NCBI GenBank assembly: GCA_905221605.1
Contig: CAJNDS010001542.1
Span: 1 to 14,539 of the forward strand
Direction of reading: 5' to 3'
Source: Symbiodinium natans
Taxonomy: Eukaryota > Sar > Dinophyceae > Suessiales > Symbiodiniaceae
Length of the DNA stretch: 14,539 nt
Shown here: positions 1 to 7,226 of the stretch, piece by piece
Layout of the letters: every line of letters begins with the position of its first letter
How positions within the stretch are numbered: position 1 is the first letter of the stretch
The notes under the pieces: model-generated
What the model was told of the DNA's origin: nothing
Seen by the model: the letters and a program-made list of their open reading frames with translations, nothing else
Database searches by the model: none
Program-made: the position numbers and the translations under genes

Positions 1-1640
1 AAAGGAACTCATACGATAAAGCAGTGAAAAGGTAAGCAGAGGGTGACTCCTTGCGCGTGAGCCTTTCCATAATACTCCATCATATTCATCCTCTCGGCCT
101 ATCTCTTCTGTTCCTTTCCTTACTCTTCTCCTTCTCATAGTTCTTCCTTTTTGTTTTCTCATTTCGAAAAGAAAGAGGGAAGGGAGAAACAAGGGAGAGA
201 GAATAGATAAAGAAGAGCGCCATCTTCTCTATTCATCTGTCTTCTATTCTCTTCCTTGCTCTTCCCATTAAATATGCAATCCTTTGTATCTCTCCTCTCT
301 CCTTCTCTCTTCCTCCAACAGATGTGCTTTTGGATCGTTTTCTGCATCTTCAAGCGAGAAAAAAGGACACAGAATGCGATTAAAAGGGACGCCCATGTTG
401 GATTGGCAGCAAGCCCAGCTGATGCTCATGATTCTCTCTCTTTCCCTACATATGGGCGATGGAACGGGTGTCCTTTTCAATCGTTTTCTGCATCTTCAAG
501 AGAAACAGGGACACCCCACAAGAAGGAAAAGTAACATAAGAGATAGGGAGGGAAATTGAAGAACTCCTCATTGTACTTGGTCATTCCCTTTCCTCTCTTC
601 TTATCTGCCCATTTTCTGTGCGCCTTGTTTTGTCTCCCCCTCTTCTCCCATCATCTCTCTTCTGGTCTTTTCTTTGCTCTTCCCATTAAAAATGCAACCC
701 TTTTTATGTCTCCTCTCTCTTTCTCTCTCCCTCCTCTTCTCCTGTTCCCTTCTAAACGACAAAAACGCAGGAAAGGAAGAATAAGAGGGGAATGGAGGCC
801 CTGTTCCTTTTCCTCTTTCAATGGATGGGGGAAGTGGGCGGAGTTGGCCCCTTGCCCGTACACCCTCCCCATGCTTCAGCAAACCCCTCCTCTCGCCCTA
901 TCGCCTCTGTTTTTTTTCCTTGTGCCCAAACGGAAAACGAAAATGGGTTCCTTTATATGTTCATTGTCCTTCCTTTTGTTTTTTTATTTCACAGGGAAAA
1001 GAACCAGAGAAGAGGAAGATAAGAACGAGAGGTGAGATGAAAACGGCACCATCTTCGCTTTGCCTTATTTTTGCACCTCCCTCTCCTGTCTTAATTTCTC
1101 TTCCACTCTTTTTTTCCATTGCTCTTCCCATAATATTGCATTCCTTTTGATAACTCACAGGAAATTAAAATGGCCTCCTTGTTGTCTCTCCTCTCTCACT
1201 TCCCTTTCCCTTCTCTCCTTCTGTTTCCTTTAATTTTAACTGATAAAACACAAGAAAGGAGCTTGTAAAATCAAGCAGTGGAAGGGTAAGCAGAAGGTGA
1301 CTCCTTGTGCGTGGACCTTTGCCGTACTTCACCATACCCCTCTTTTCGGCCTATCTCTTCGGCTCTTTTCCTAACCCTTCTTCTTTTCATCTTTCTTTTT
1401 GTTTTTCTCATTTCGAAAAGACAGAGGGAACGGAGAGATAAGGGAGAGAGGATAGATAAAGAAGAGTACCATCTTCTTTGCGCCTTGTTTTATCTCTCTT
1501 CTATTCTTTTCTTGGCTCTTCCCATGAAAATCGTGTTCCTCTTATCTTTCCCTCCTTCTCTCCCTTCTCTTCTCCTCACGAGAGCCTTCGACTTTAGGAT
1601 TGAGGAGAAAAAGAGAAGAGAAAAGAGGAACTGAGGCCTC
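1..1640. repeat. Diverged ~420-bp tandem repeat block, pyrimidine-rich on the + strand
   Basis: The word GCTCTTCCCAT recurs at 258, 676, 1121 (GCTCTTCCCAT) and 1515, giving intervals of 418, 445 and 394 bp. Each time it is followed by a CT-rich stretch such as TCTCCTCTCTC. Bases 1-70 also match 1255-1324 (shared GGTAAGCAG and GTGACTCCTTG words), an offset of 1254 bp or three units. A smaller nested duplication is seen at 335 and 481 (TCGTTTTCTGCATCTTCAAG). The open frames here, up to 159 codons, are rich in Phe, Leu, Ser and Pro simply because the strand is pyrimidine-rich, and opposing frames are equally open. I see no gene in this block. Confidence 0.75.
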
Positions 1641-1702
1641 CATAGTACGACTGACGTGACAGCAGCGTACCCTCGTGGAAACGTGTATGGCTATAAGAAA
1701 AC

Positions 1703-1738
1703 CCGAGTCCCAGCTTCCAAATAGACCCTATTTAAGCC
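1703..1738 (-). mobile_element. Half copy of the 103-bp foldback element
   Basis: Bases 1714-1733 read CTTCCAAATAGACCCTATTT, identical to the 20-bp terminal repeat of the full elements at 11753-11855 and 13565-13667. The adjoining GGGACTCGG word on the - strand matches the interior of those copies (GGGAATCG). Only the left end is present, in reverse orientation. As in the other copies, it lies against a long G/C homopolymer tract. Confidence 0.65.
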
Positions 1739-1744
1739 ACCCAC

Positions 1745-1900
1745 GGGGGAGAGGTGGGAGAGGGGGGGAGGGGGGAGGGGGGGAGAGGGGGGGGGGGGGG
1801 GGGGAGGGGGGGGGGGGGGGGGGAGGGGGGGAGGGGAGGGTGGGGTGCAGGCCTCCCACAACCACCCACCACCCCTCCCTCCCCCACCCCCCCCACCCCT
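1745..1900. repeat. Long impure G tract followed by a C tract
   Basis: About 1745-1847 is almost pure G with scattered A. After a short linker (GTGCAGGCC) a C-rich run extends to about 1899. The two tracts could pair into a G:C hairpin, and the G tract is long enough for several G-quadruplexes. The Gly/Glu- or Pro-rich open frames across it are artefacts of the homopolymer. Confidence 0.85.
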
Positions 1901-2079
1901 AAAAATGAACCATAAGAAATCAAGTTAACCTTACCTAACCAGTAACGTGTGACAGTCAACCACGCCCATCTAACCTTAGTATAGTTCAACTACTTAACTT
2001 CGCCCATCCAACCTCAAACAACGGAATCTTCAACGAAGAGCGTTTCAAAAACGCAGGCCCCACAGCGCACCCTTCTGTA
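1901..2079. other. Unique AT-richer sequence, no gene recognised
   Basis: Two similar segments, CGCCCATCTAACCTTA near 1963 and CGCCCATCCAACCTCA near 2002, suggest a short degenerate repeat. I see no open frame or RNA gene. Telomeric repeats begin immediately downstream. Confidence 0.5.
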
Positions 2080-2110
2080 AAGTTTAGGGTTTAGGGTTTA
2101 GGGTTTGGGG
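2080..2110 (+). repeat. Interstitial telomeric repeat, TTTAGGG on +
   Basis: Three contiguous TTTAGGG units and a TTTGGGG variant. This is the first telomeric tract in the window. The following ~100 bp, to 2206, are unique with isolated CCCTAAA words and no gene that I can see. Confidence 0.9.
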
Positions 2111-2282
2111 GCTGTCTTAATACATGATTTTAGACCTCCGGAAAATCCCGGCAAACCATGGAACTTAAGCCAAAACCCTAAAAGGAATCAAAACCCAAAA
2201 GGGGCCGCCTATTCTGCACCCTCACCCTCACAGCATCTGTGCCAATCACTGTAGACCCTACAGCCCAAACCCCAAACCCGAA

Positions 2283-2372
2283 ACGCGCCCAAATGTGCAA
2301 CCCGGTCACGAAGTAGTTGTCCTCGCCCGTCGGCACGCTGAAATCGAAGGGTCCTTCAGGAGTGTTGAGTGG
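2283..2372 (-). CDS. Exon-like island, unidentified protein
   Basis: On the - strand 30 codons are open and have the composition of a folded protein: Pro, Gly, Asp, Asn, Tyr, Phe and Trp are all present, with the core FDFSVPTGEDNYFVTGLHIW. The frame runs into telomeric DNA on both sides. A weak donor (GTTTCG) occurs at the downstream edge, 2284-2279, and the same GTTTCG word sits at the edge of the island at 6337. No initiator codon is present, so it can only be an internal exon or a gene fragment. I do not recognise the family. The open frame and composition are seen; that it is coding is inferred. Confidence 0.42.
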
Positions 2373-2428
2373 GGTGTGGGGTTTAAGGTTTAGGGTTAAG
2401 GGTATTAAGGCGTTTAGGGTTTAGCCCA
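2370..2428 (+). repeat. Degenerate telomeric repeat on +
   Basis: GTTTAAGG, TTTAGGG, TTAAGGG and GTTTAGGG words in succession, a decayed TTTAGGG tract. Confidence 0.75.
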
Positions 2429-2475
2429 GTGCTTAGGTGTCCAGTACCCTGGTCCAAAGAAGGTGAAGTATGTAT

Positions 2476-2495
2476 TTATATATATATATATATAT
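2476..2495. repeat. TA dinucleotide repeat
   Basis: About ten TA units, flanked by GTATGTAT and GTACGTATGTG. A similar TA run occurs at 6041-6058. Confidence 0.9.
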
Positions 2496-2579
2496 GTACG
2501 TATGTGTTTAGATACTGTCTCCCGGGTTCTGGGTTGTAAGCTTAGGGTTGGTAGGGGTTGGGACCCAAAACACCAAACT

Positions 2580-2660
2580 GGGTTTAGGGTTTAGTTTAGG
2601 GTTTAGGGTTTCGGGTTTAGGGTTTAGGGTGTAGGGTTTGCGGTTTAGGGTTTACGGGGT
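2580..2660 (+). repeat. Interstitial telomeric repeat on +
   Basis: About ten TTTAGGG units with TTTCGGG, TGTAGGG and TTTGCGG variants. Confidence 0.9.
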
Positions 2661-2663
2661 TTG

Positions 2664-2759
2664 TGTCTCCAAGCCAACAGTCCTGACTCCGTCCGCGTGT
2701 CCGTGTAATTCCTTGGTGGCAGGGTCTTTGTGAGAGGATTGCGCGATTGAGGCGACGGT
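2664..2759 (-). CDS. Exon-like island, weakly WD40-like
   Basis: The - strand is open for 32 codons between two telomeric tracts. The end of the reading, KELHGHADGVRTVGL, resembles the start of a WD40 blade (Leu-x-Gly-His-x-Asp-x-Val-x-x-Val), but a single short match is not enough to assign the family. A possible acceptor (GTGTAG) lies just upstream near 2763. No convincing donor is seen, and the + strand has stops in this stretch. Confidence 0.33.
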
Positions 2760-2786
2760 GACCCTACACTCCTAGGCAGCGAAACA

Positions 2787-2855
2787 CTAAGCCCTAAACC
2801 CTCGACCCGAGACCCTAAACACCCTAACCCTAGACCCTAAACGAAAGCCCTAAAG
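2787..2855 (-). repeat. Degenerate telomeric repeat, CCCTAAA on +
   Basis: CCCTAAA words alternate with CCGAGAC, CACCCTAAC and similar decayed units. This is the first tract in the opposite orientation. Confidence 0.75.
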
Positions 2856-2889
2856 GGCTGCCACGCCGAAGCCAGCGAAGGAGGAGGTT

Positions 2890-3127
2890 TTTGACCCTAA
2901 ACCCACATCCCTTGAACCCTAAACCTTAGACCTGAAACCCTAAACCCTAAACCTGAAACCCTAAACCCTAAACCCTAAAACCCTAAAACCCTAAAACCCT
3001 AAAACCCTAAAACCCTAAAACCCTAAAACCCTAAAACCCTAAAACCCTAAAACCCTAAAACCCTAAAACCCTAAACCCTAAACCCGAAACCCTAAACCCT
3101 AAACCCTAAACCCTAAACCCTAAACCC
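2890..3127 (-). repeat. Interstitial telomeric repeat with a TTTTAGGG octamer core
   Basis: CCCTAAA units flank a homogeneous run of twelve CCCTAAAA octamers at 2973-3068 (TTTTAGGG on the - strand). The 7-bp unit resumes without a break from 3069. Confidence 0.95.
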
Positions 3128-3227
3128 TCCCCTCTAGGACCACTCCGTGCACCTCGGAGCCAGGGCGCGGGTAAAGGAGCTCAAAGTGCCGTCGGTTGGA
3201 TGGGAAGGACACCGGGTTGACCTTTGA
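3123..3227 (-). CDS. Exon-like island, unidentified protein
   Basis: The - strand is open for 35 codons, including VSFPSNRRHFELLYPRPGSE, before a TAG inside the telomeric tract. The composition, with Phe, Tyr, His, Asn and mixed charge, is what real exons look like. The + strand is an alternative: 3138-3224 is open for 29 codons and ends in TGA at 3225-3227. It is preceded by a pyrimidine-rich stretch ending CTCTAG at 3132-3137, which would be a good 3' splice site for a terminal exon. I prefer the - reading on composition and because most neighbouring islands read on -, but the strand is not settled. Confidence 0.38.
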
Positions 3228-3228
3228 A

Positions 3229-3277
3229 TAGGGTTTAGGGTTTAGGGTTTGGGGTTTAGGGTTTAGGGTTTAGGGGG
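3229..3277 (+). repeat. Interstitial telomeric repeat on +
   Basis: TTTAGGG units with one TTTGGGG, grading directly into the TTTGGGGGG array. Confidence 0.9.
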
Positions 3278-3668
3278 TTTGGGGGGTTTGGGGGGTTTGG
3301 GGGGTTTGGGGGGTTTGGGGGGTTTGGGGGGTTTGGGGGGTTTGGGGGGTTTGGGGGGTTTGGGGGGTTTGGGGGGTTTTGGGGGGTTTGGGGGGTTTGG
3401 GGGGTTTGGGGGGTTTGGGGGTTTGGGGGGTTTGGGGTGTTGGGGGTTTGGGGGGTTTGGGGGGTTTGGGGGGTTTTTGGGGGTTTGGGGTTTGGGGGTT
3501 GGGGGGTTTGGGGGGTTTGGGGGGTTTGGTTTGGGGGGTTTGGGGGGTTTGGGGGGTTTGGGGGGTTTGGGGGGTTTGGGGGGTTTGGGGGGTTTGGGGG
3601 GTTTGGGGGGTTTGGGGGGTTTGGGGGGTTTGGGGGGTTTGGGGGGTTTGGGGGGTTTGGGGGGTTTT
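3272..3668 (+). repeat. TTTGGGGGG 9-bp satellite array
   Basis: Some forty tandem units of TTTGGGGGG with a few indels around 3380, 3420-3445 and 3475-3535. The array starts seamlessly from TTTAGGG units and ends in a decayed TTTACGG/CTAGGG segment, so it looks like a variant of the telomere unit that expanded. The 139-, 101- and 84-codon frames across it (GLGG, GVWG and GFGG repeats) are one array read in three frames. G-quadruplex potential is very high. Confidence 0.95.
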
Positions 3669-3690
3669 GGGGTTTACGGTCTAGGGTTTA

Positions 3691-3783
3691 GGGTCTAGGG
3701 GGCGAGGTTGGCAACGCATGACTGGAATGGCAGGCATCAGACGGGCACTTCTCTAAATCATGGTCCCTTTCAAGGTTGCCACT
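3691..3783 (-). CDS. Exon-like island, unidentified protein
   Basis: The - strand is open for 31 codons and then meets TAA at 3690-3688 in a degenerate telomeric unit. It contains NLERDHDLEKCPSDACHSSH. Asp, Glu, His and Cys are frequent, unlike anything the telomeric repeat encodes. The sequence TATATAG just upstream (3789-3783) could end an intron. There is no start codon and I know of no family match. Confidence 0.33.
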
Positions 3784-3812
3784 ATATAAGGCGGCCCCTA
3801 TTATCTAGGATA

Positions 3813-3868
3813 CCCCCTAAACCCTAAACCCTACACCCTGAACCCTAATCCCTAAACCCTAAACCCGA
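3813..3868 (-). repeat. Interstitial telomeric repeat, CCCTAAA on +
   Basis: About eight units including CCCTACA, CCCTGAA and CCCTAAT variants. Confidence 0.85.
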
Positions 3869-4128
3869 CAGGGGACCCGACTTAGAGTTTTGGCCATATG
3901 GGGGTTTCCGAATTTAGGGGAGGTACCTTATGAGGTCCCTTATTCGCGCAAACCCCCATAGAACAATCCGCGATGATGGTGCTCCTAGAGCCTGCGCACC
4001 CTCAACGACTCTGAAACCTAAGCCCAACATCCCACCAAAAAAAGGGAGGAAAACCCGAAACCTTCTGCGCGAGAAGGGGAAAGACCAGGGTGCGTTGCGA
4101 AGTTCCTAAAACTACCCCAAAAACCCCG
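3869..4128. other. Unique sequence with weak coding-like stretches
   Basis: Between 3914 and 4015 both strands show modest open frames (- strand VVEGAQALGAPSSRIVLWGF; + strand QSAMMVLLEPAHPQRL then TGA), and neither is convincing. Bases 4035-4110 are purine-rich. The word ATATGGGGGTTTCCG at 3896-3910 recurs at 11676-11690. I annotate no gene here. Confidence 0.35.
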
Positions 4129-4235
4129 AAGAATTTTAGGGTTCAGGGTCAAGCCCATAAACCCTAGTCGCCCAAAAGCCCTAAGGATTTTAGAGTGCGG
4201 GGTCAAACCCAGAAACCCTAAACCCTAAACCCTAA
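4129..4235. repeat. ~56-bp tandem duplication with telomeric words
   Basis: The segment from 4129 (ATTTTAGGGTTCAGGGTCAA) is repeated from about 4185 (ATTTTAGAGTGCGGGGTCAA). Each copy is followed by CCCAGAAACCCTAAA-type sequence. A 62-codon - strand frame spans both copies and is probably not coding. Confidence 0.65.
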
Positions 4236-4257
4236 GCCCCCAACCAAAAGGGAGAAC

Positions 4258-4343
4258 CTTCCCGGGGGCGTGGCGAAGTAAGCTTCGCCAGTCTCGTTGC
4301 AGTAGGGCGGGTAGTAGGGCATGCAGGGGACCTCGTGCGTGAC
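4258..4343 (-). CDS. Exon-like island, Pro/Tyr-rich protein
   Basis: The - strand is open from within the upstream telomeric tract through VPCMPYYPPYCNETGEAYFA to a TAG in the next telomeric tract. The + strand is closed by stops. If it is an exon, CCAG at 4347-4344 is a natural acceptor and AAG|GTTCTC at 4260-4252 a possible donor, giving 86 nt. Aromatic residues, two Cys and an acidic turn make chance unlikely. This is one of the clearest islands. I do not recognise the family. Confidence 0.45.
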
Positions 4344-4360
4344 CTGGCCAGGCGGCTTGC

Positions 4361-4599
4361 GGTTTAGGGTTTAGGGTTTAGGGTTTAGGGTTTAGGGTTA
4401 AGGGTTTAGGGTTTAGGGTTTAGGGTTTAGGGTTTAGGGTTTCGGGTTTCGGGTATAGGGTATAGGGTATAGGGTTTAGGGTTTAGGGTTTAGGGTTTAG
4501 GGTTTAGGGCTTAGGGTTTAGGGTTTAGGGTTTAGGGTTTAGGGTTTAGGGTTTAGGGCTTAGGGTTTAGGGTTTAGGGTTTAGGGTTTAGGGTTTAGG
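4361..4599 (+). repeat. Interstitial telomeric repeat on +, longest TTTAGGG tract
   Basis: About 34 units, mostly perfect TTTAGGG, with TTAAGGG, TTTCGGG, TATAGGG and CTTAGGG variants. The variants cluster: three consecutive TATAGGG units lie near 4453-4473. Confidence 0.97.
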
Positions 4600-4747
4600 C
4601 TTGACAGAGGCTACTAATTGCTTCAGAAAACACCCAAAAAGACAAAATAATCATCCTGATAAGGGCAAGATAGGGATTTTCATGTTTTACATATTTTTTT
4701 TGGGGGGGGGTTCTTAAGCAAATAATAGTAGGGTGCAGGGGCGGGGG
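4600..4747. other. AT-rich unique sequence with a T8-G9 homopolymer switch
   Basis: No coding signal. Bases 4694-4710 are eight T followed by nine G, then TTCTTAAGCAAATA. The same order of T run, G run and a TTAAGC word recurs at 5905-5926 and, inverted, at 5828-5847, so this may be one end of a dispersed element. Confidence 0.5.
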
Positions 4748-4836
4748 TTTAGGGTTTAGGGTTTAGGGTTTAGGGTTTAGGGTTTAGGGTTTAGGGTTTA
4801 GGGTTTAGGGTTTAGGGTTTAGGGTTTAGGGTTTAG
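4748..4836 (+). repeat. Interstitial telomeric repeat on +
   Basis: Twelve or so perfect TTTAGGG units, followed to 4920 by degenerate units with AGGATTCTAAG and GGCTTCGGGGAT words. Confidence 0.95.
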
Positions 4837-4933
4837 GCATAGGGTTTAGGGACTCAAGGATTCTAAGTATAGGGTTTAGGGGCTTCGGGGATAGTAGTAT
4901 GGGGTTTAGGGTTTAGGGATAGGGCTTCGGGAT

Positions 4934-5033
4934 TCCCTAAACCCTAAACCCTAAACCCTAAACCCTAAGACCTAAACCCTAAACCCTAAACCCTAAACCC
5001 TAAACCCTAAACCCTAAACCCTAAACCCTAAAC
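4934..5033 (-). repeat. Interstitial telomeric repeat, CCCTAAA on +
   Basis: Fourteen or so nearly perfect CCCTAAA units. With the preceding TTTAGGG tract it forms a head-to-head arrangement around 4905-4940. Confidence 0.95.
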
Positions 5034-5147
5034 CATATTCAAGGATTATAGGGTTTGTGGACCTAGGGCTTGGAGCTTGCGAATTTCAAGGATTTTGGGG
5101 TTTGGGGTTTTCCAGGATGAAGGTGCAGGGATTCAAGGACTACAGCT

Positions 5148-5240
5148 AGGTTTAGGGTTTAGGGTTTAGGGTTTAGGGTTTTGGGTTTTGGGTTTAGGGT
5201 CTAGGGTTTAGGGTTGAGGGTTTAGGGTTTAGGGTTTAGG
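5148..5240 (+). repeat. Interstitial telomeric repeat on +
   Basis: TTTAGGG units with TTTTGGG, TCTAGGG and TTGAGGG variants. Confidence 0.92.
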
Positions 5241-5340
5241 TTGCCCAGCAACCTAGGATTCACAAGGGTGTCCTGAAAGGGGTTTATATGGAGACCTAAA
5301 GCCCCCACAAAAGGGAATAAGGGTACTACTGGGCATCCTA

Positions 5341-5815
5341 GATAGGGTTTCGGGAGTTCAAGGATTAGCGTGTTTGGATCTAAGGTTAAGGTTAAGGATG
5401 AGGGTTTAGGGATTCAAGGATTCCAGGGTCTCGGGATTTCAAGGATTAGGGTTTGGAGGCTTAAGGATGAGGGTTGGGGATTTCGGGATGAGCGTTTAGG
5501 GATTTAGGGGTTACAGGGTTTCGGGATCTCAAGGATTCGGCTTTAGGGATCTAAGGCTTAGGGTTGGGGATTTCGGGATGGGGGTTCAGGGAATTAAGGA
5601 TTATAGGGCCCCGGTTAAGGTCTAGGGATTCCAGAAGTAAGGTTGACAAATTCAAGGATTACAGGGCTTCGGGATCTCAAGGATTAGGGTTTGGGGATCT
5701 AAGGGTTCGGGTTTGGGGATTTCAGGTTTAGGGGTTAGGGATTTCAGGTTTTAGGGATTTGAGGATGAGGGTTTAGGGATTCTAAGAAGTGGGCTTGGGG
5801 GCTTTAAGGATTGCT
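5341..5815 (+). repeat. Telomere-derived degenerate minisatellite with a ~90-bp higher-order period
   Basis: Telomeric words alternate with GGATTTCAAGGATTA- and GGATCTAAGG-type words. GGGTTGGGGATTTCGGGATG occurs at 5471 and 5561 (90 bp apart). TCGGGATYTCAAGGATT occurs at 5431, 5521 and 5669 (90 and 148 bp apart). Earlier scattered copies lie at 4850 and 5037-5130. No coding signal. Confidence 0.75.
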
Positions 5816-5827
5816 ACTACGTGACCT

Positions 5828-5926
5828 GCTTAAGAACCCCCAAAAAAGTATAAGATAATATGTTCCCCATTACAATTGTAGTACCCTTGTAAGGAACAAA
5901 GATTTTTGTTTTGGGGATCCTTAAGC
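5828..5926. mobile_element. Small foldback element with TTAAGC-type ends
   Basis: GCTTAAGAACCCCCAAAAAA at 5828-5847 is an imperfect inverse of the segment ending GGGGATCCTTAAGC at 5926, giving a ~99-bp foldback with an AT-rich middle. A single G-rich end of the same type lies at 4694-4720. No duplicated target site is obvious. It could be a MITE relic, but three partial copies are too few to be sure. Confidence 0.4.
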
Positions 5927-6040
5927 GAATAGTAGATACCCCTTAATGTGGGTCCCCGCTACAGAACCCTTATACACACTGTACATAACAAGGGCCCCCA
6001 TATCTTCGGATCCCTTTAACTAGTGTTTAGGGCTCAGAGT

Positions 6041-6058
6041 GTATATATATATATATAT
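6041..6058. repeat. TA dinucleotide repeat
   Basis: Nine TA units. The stretch 5927-6040 before it is unique sequence with no gene that I can see. Confidence 0.9.
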
Positions 6059-6073
6059 GGAATAAGGTATAAC

Positions 6074-6160
6074 CCCTAAACCCTAAACCCTAAACCCCAA
6101 ACCCTAAACCCTAAACCCTAAACTCCGTTTGGGTTTTGGGTTTAGGGATTAGGGTGAGAA
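6074..6160. repeat. Telomeric repeats, CCCTAAA then TTTGGG/TTTAGGG
   Basis: Seven CCCTAAA-type units to 6123, then after CTCCG an inverted degenerate segment (TTTGGGTTTTGGGTTTAGGG). The 6161-6243 island that follows is open on both strands (+ SESPQSSRKPPVARGIEDHL; - VIFNASGDWGLPAALRRLRA). I do not call a gene there because neither strand is favoured. Confidence 0.85.
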
Positions 6161-6243
6161 AGGGTTTAGGGCTCTGAGTCGCCGCAGAGCAGCCGGAAGC
6201 CCCCAGTCGCCAGAGGCATTGAAGATCACCTGCGCAGGGCGGG

Positions 6244-6315
6244 CTTAGGGTTTAGGGTTTCGGGTTTAGGGTTTCGGGTTTCGGGTTTAGGGTTTAGGGT
6301 TTAGGGTTTAGGGTG
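6244..6315 (+). repeat. Interstitial telomeric repeat on +
   Basis: Ten units of TTTAGGG and TTTCGGG. Confidence 0.93.
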
Positions 6316-6336
6316 GTTAAGCTGGCTGTCCGAAAC

Positions 6337-6662
6337 CTGGCATCCAGCCGCGCCATGCAGGGCACTAGACCAGAACTTGGCCGGAAGTGCCTCTGCAGCC
6401 TGAGATTGCCAGAGTGCATTTTGCGCACAGCGTCTTCAGCCTTCTGCCAGATGGCAGGGCTGCTCACGCCGACCACTGCCCCGACTTGTTCTCCCGTCAC
6501 ATTTGTGACTGCGCGGTTCACAATCATGCCCTCACACTTCAACAGGAAAACCTTCGGCAGGCCAGCAATGCTCTTGATCACTTTTGTCTTCTTGCTGATG
6601 GCAGAAGAGATACCAGCGTCCTCCTCCTCGTCAGTCTCTTCCTCACCCGGGTCGTCTTCGGA
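6337..6662 (-). CDS. Long exon-like island with an acidic N-terminal segment, unidentified
   Basis: The - strand is open for about 108 codons after a TAA at 6665-6663. It begins with an acidic run (EDDPGEEETDEEEDAGISSA, about residues 2-21), then KKTKVIKSIAGLPKVFLLKC, then a region containing VGAVVGVSSPAIWQKAEDAV and a basic stretch LRLQRHFRP. A donor-like CCAG|GTTTCG at 6340-6332 would end the exon just before the next telomeric tract. An acceptor could be the CCGAAG at 6661-6656. An acidic linker followed by a hydrophobic/basic domain is typical of real proteins and is not expected from repeat DNA. The 117-codon frame on + (Ser-rich C terminus) is its shadow. No ATG at the start: an internal exon or a fragment. 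Confidence 0.5.
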
Positions 6663-6663
6663 T

Positions 6664-6880
6664 TAGAGTTTAGAGTTTGGGGTTTGGGGTTTAGGGTTTA
6701 GGGTTTAGGGTATAGGGTTTAGGGTTTAGGGTTTAGGGTTTGGGGTTTGGGTTTAGGGTTTAGGGTTTAGGGTTTGGGGCCTAGAGGTCTAAGAGCTTAG
6801 GGTTTCGGGTGTAGAGGTCTTAGGGTTTAGGGTTTGGGGTTTAGGGTCTGGGGTTGAGGGTTTTAGGGTTTAGTGCTCAA
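6664..6880 (+). repeat. Interstitial telomeric repeat on +
   Basis: TTTAGGG with TTTGGGG and TATAGGG variants. A GTCTTAGGG/GAGGTCTAAGAGCTTAGGG segment at 6783-6825 is duplicated in degenerate form. Confidence 0.92.
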
Positions 6881-6912
6881 CCCCAAACCAGGATGGGTTG
6901 ATCAGGACTCGT

Positions 6913-7000
6913 AAACCCTAAGCCGTAAACGGGGAACCTTAAACCCTAAACCCTAAACCCTGAACCCTGAACCCTAAACCCTAAACCCTAAACCCCAAGC
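6913..7000 (-). repeat. Interstitial telomeric repeat, CCCTAAA on +
   Basis: About ten units including CCCTGAA and CCCCAAG. Confidence 0.9.
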
Positions 7001-7001
7001 C

Positions 7002-7082
7002 CTATTCAAAAAGTAACTCGGTCCCTTCTGGGTTCTCTCGCTTCTCACTGACGCACGACGGGTGCCATGATCGTTGTTGCAA
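7002..7082 (-). CDS. Exon-like island ending in a stop codon
   Basis: The - strand is open for 26 codons and ends in TAG at 7004-7002. It contains WHPSCVSEKRENPEGTELLF. It could be a 3' terminal exon: the upstream telomeric tract ends in CCTAG at 7087-7083, which could supply the acceptor AG. It is short, so chance cannot be excluded. No family is recognised. Confidence 0.33.
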   Translation of the reverse strand: MQQRSWHPSCVSEKRENPEGTELLFE

Positions 7083-7083
7083 C

Positions 7084-7180
7084 CTAGGGTTTAGGGTTTA
7101 GGGTTTAGGGTTTAGGGTTTAGGGTTTAAGGTTTAGGTTTTAGGAAAACCCTTAACCCGAAATAAACCCTAAATACCCTA
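7084..7180. repeat. Head-to-head telomeric junction
   Basis: TTTAGGG units (7085-7140) decay into TTTAGG/TTTTAGG and are followed at once by AAAACCCTTAACCCG and CCCTAAA units. There is no unique sequence between the two orientations. Confidence 0.85.
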
Positions 7181-7226
7181 AACTTGGGATGGGACTGTTA
7201 GTATGAGGGAGCATCCCAGCCCTGAC

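Noticed and set aside
256-1634. Phe/Leu/Ser/Pro-rich frames up to 159 codons with hydrophobic starts
   Set aside because: The strand is pyrimidine-rich and repeats every ~420 bp. Opposing frames are equally open and no frame is conserved between repeat copies.
1675-1902. 75-codon Gly/Glu-rich frame starting METCMAIRKPESQ
   Set aside because: It begins in the foldback-element relic and continues through the G tract. The ESQLPNRPYLS stretch it shares with the - strand frame at 11647-11835 is the translation of the element's terminal repeat.
3279-3698. 139-, 101- and 84-codon frames of GLGG, GVWG and GFGG repeats
   Set aside because: They are one TTTGGGGGG array read in three frames. A 9-bp unit leaves every frame open, so length is no evidence of coding.
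3782-3790. TATA-box-like TATATAAGG
   Set aside because: No transcription start, downstream ATG frame or other promoter element supports it, and the - strand of this stretch is part of a coding-like island.
4361-4599. A true chromosome end
   Set aside because: Unique sequence continues on both sides and the tracts switch orientation many times, so these are interstitial repeats.
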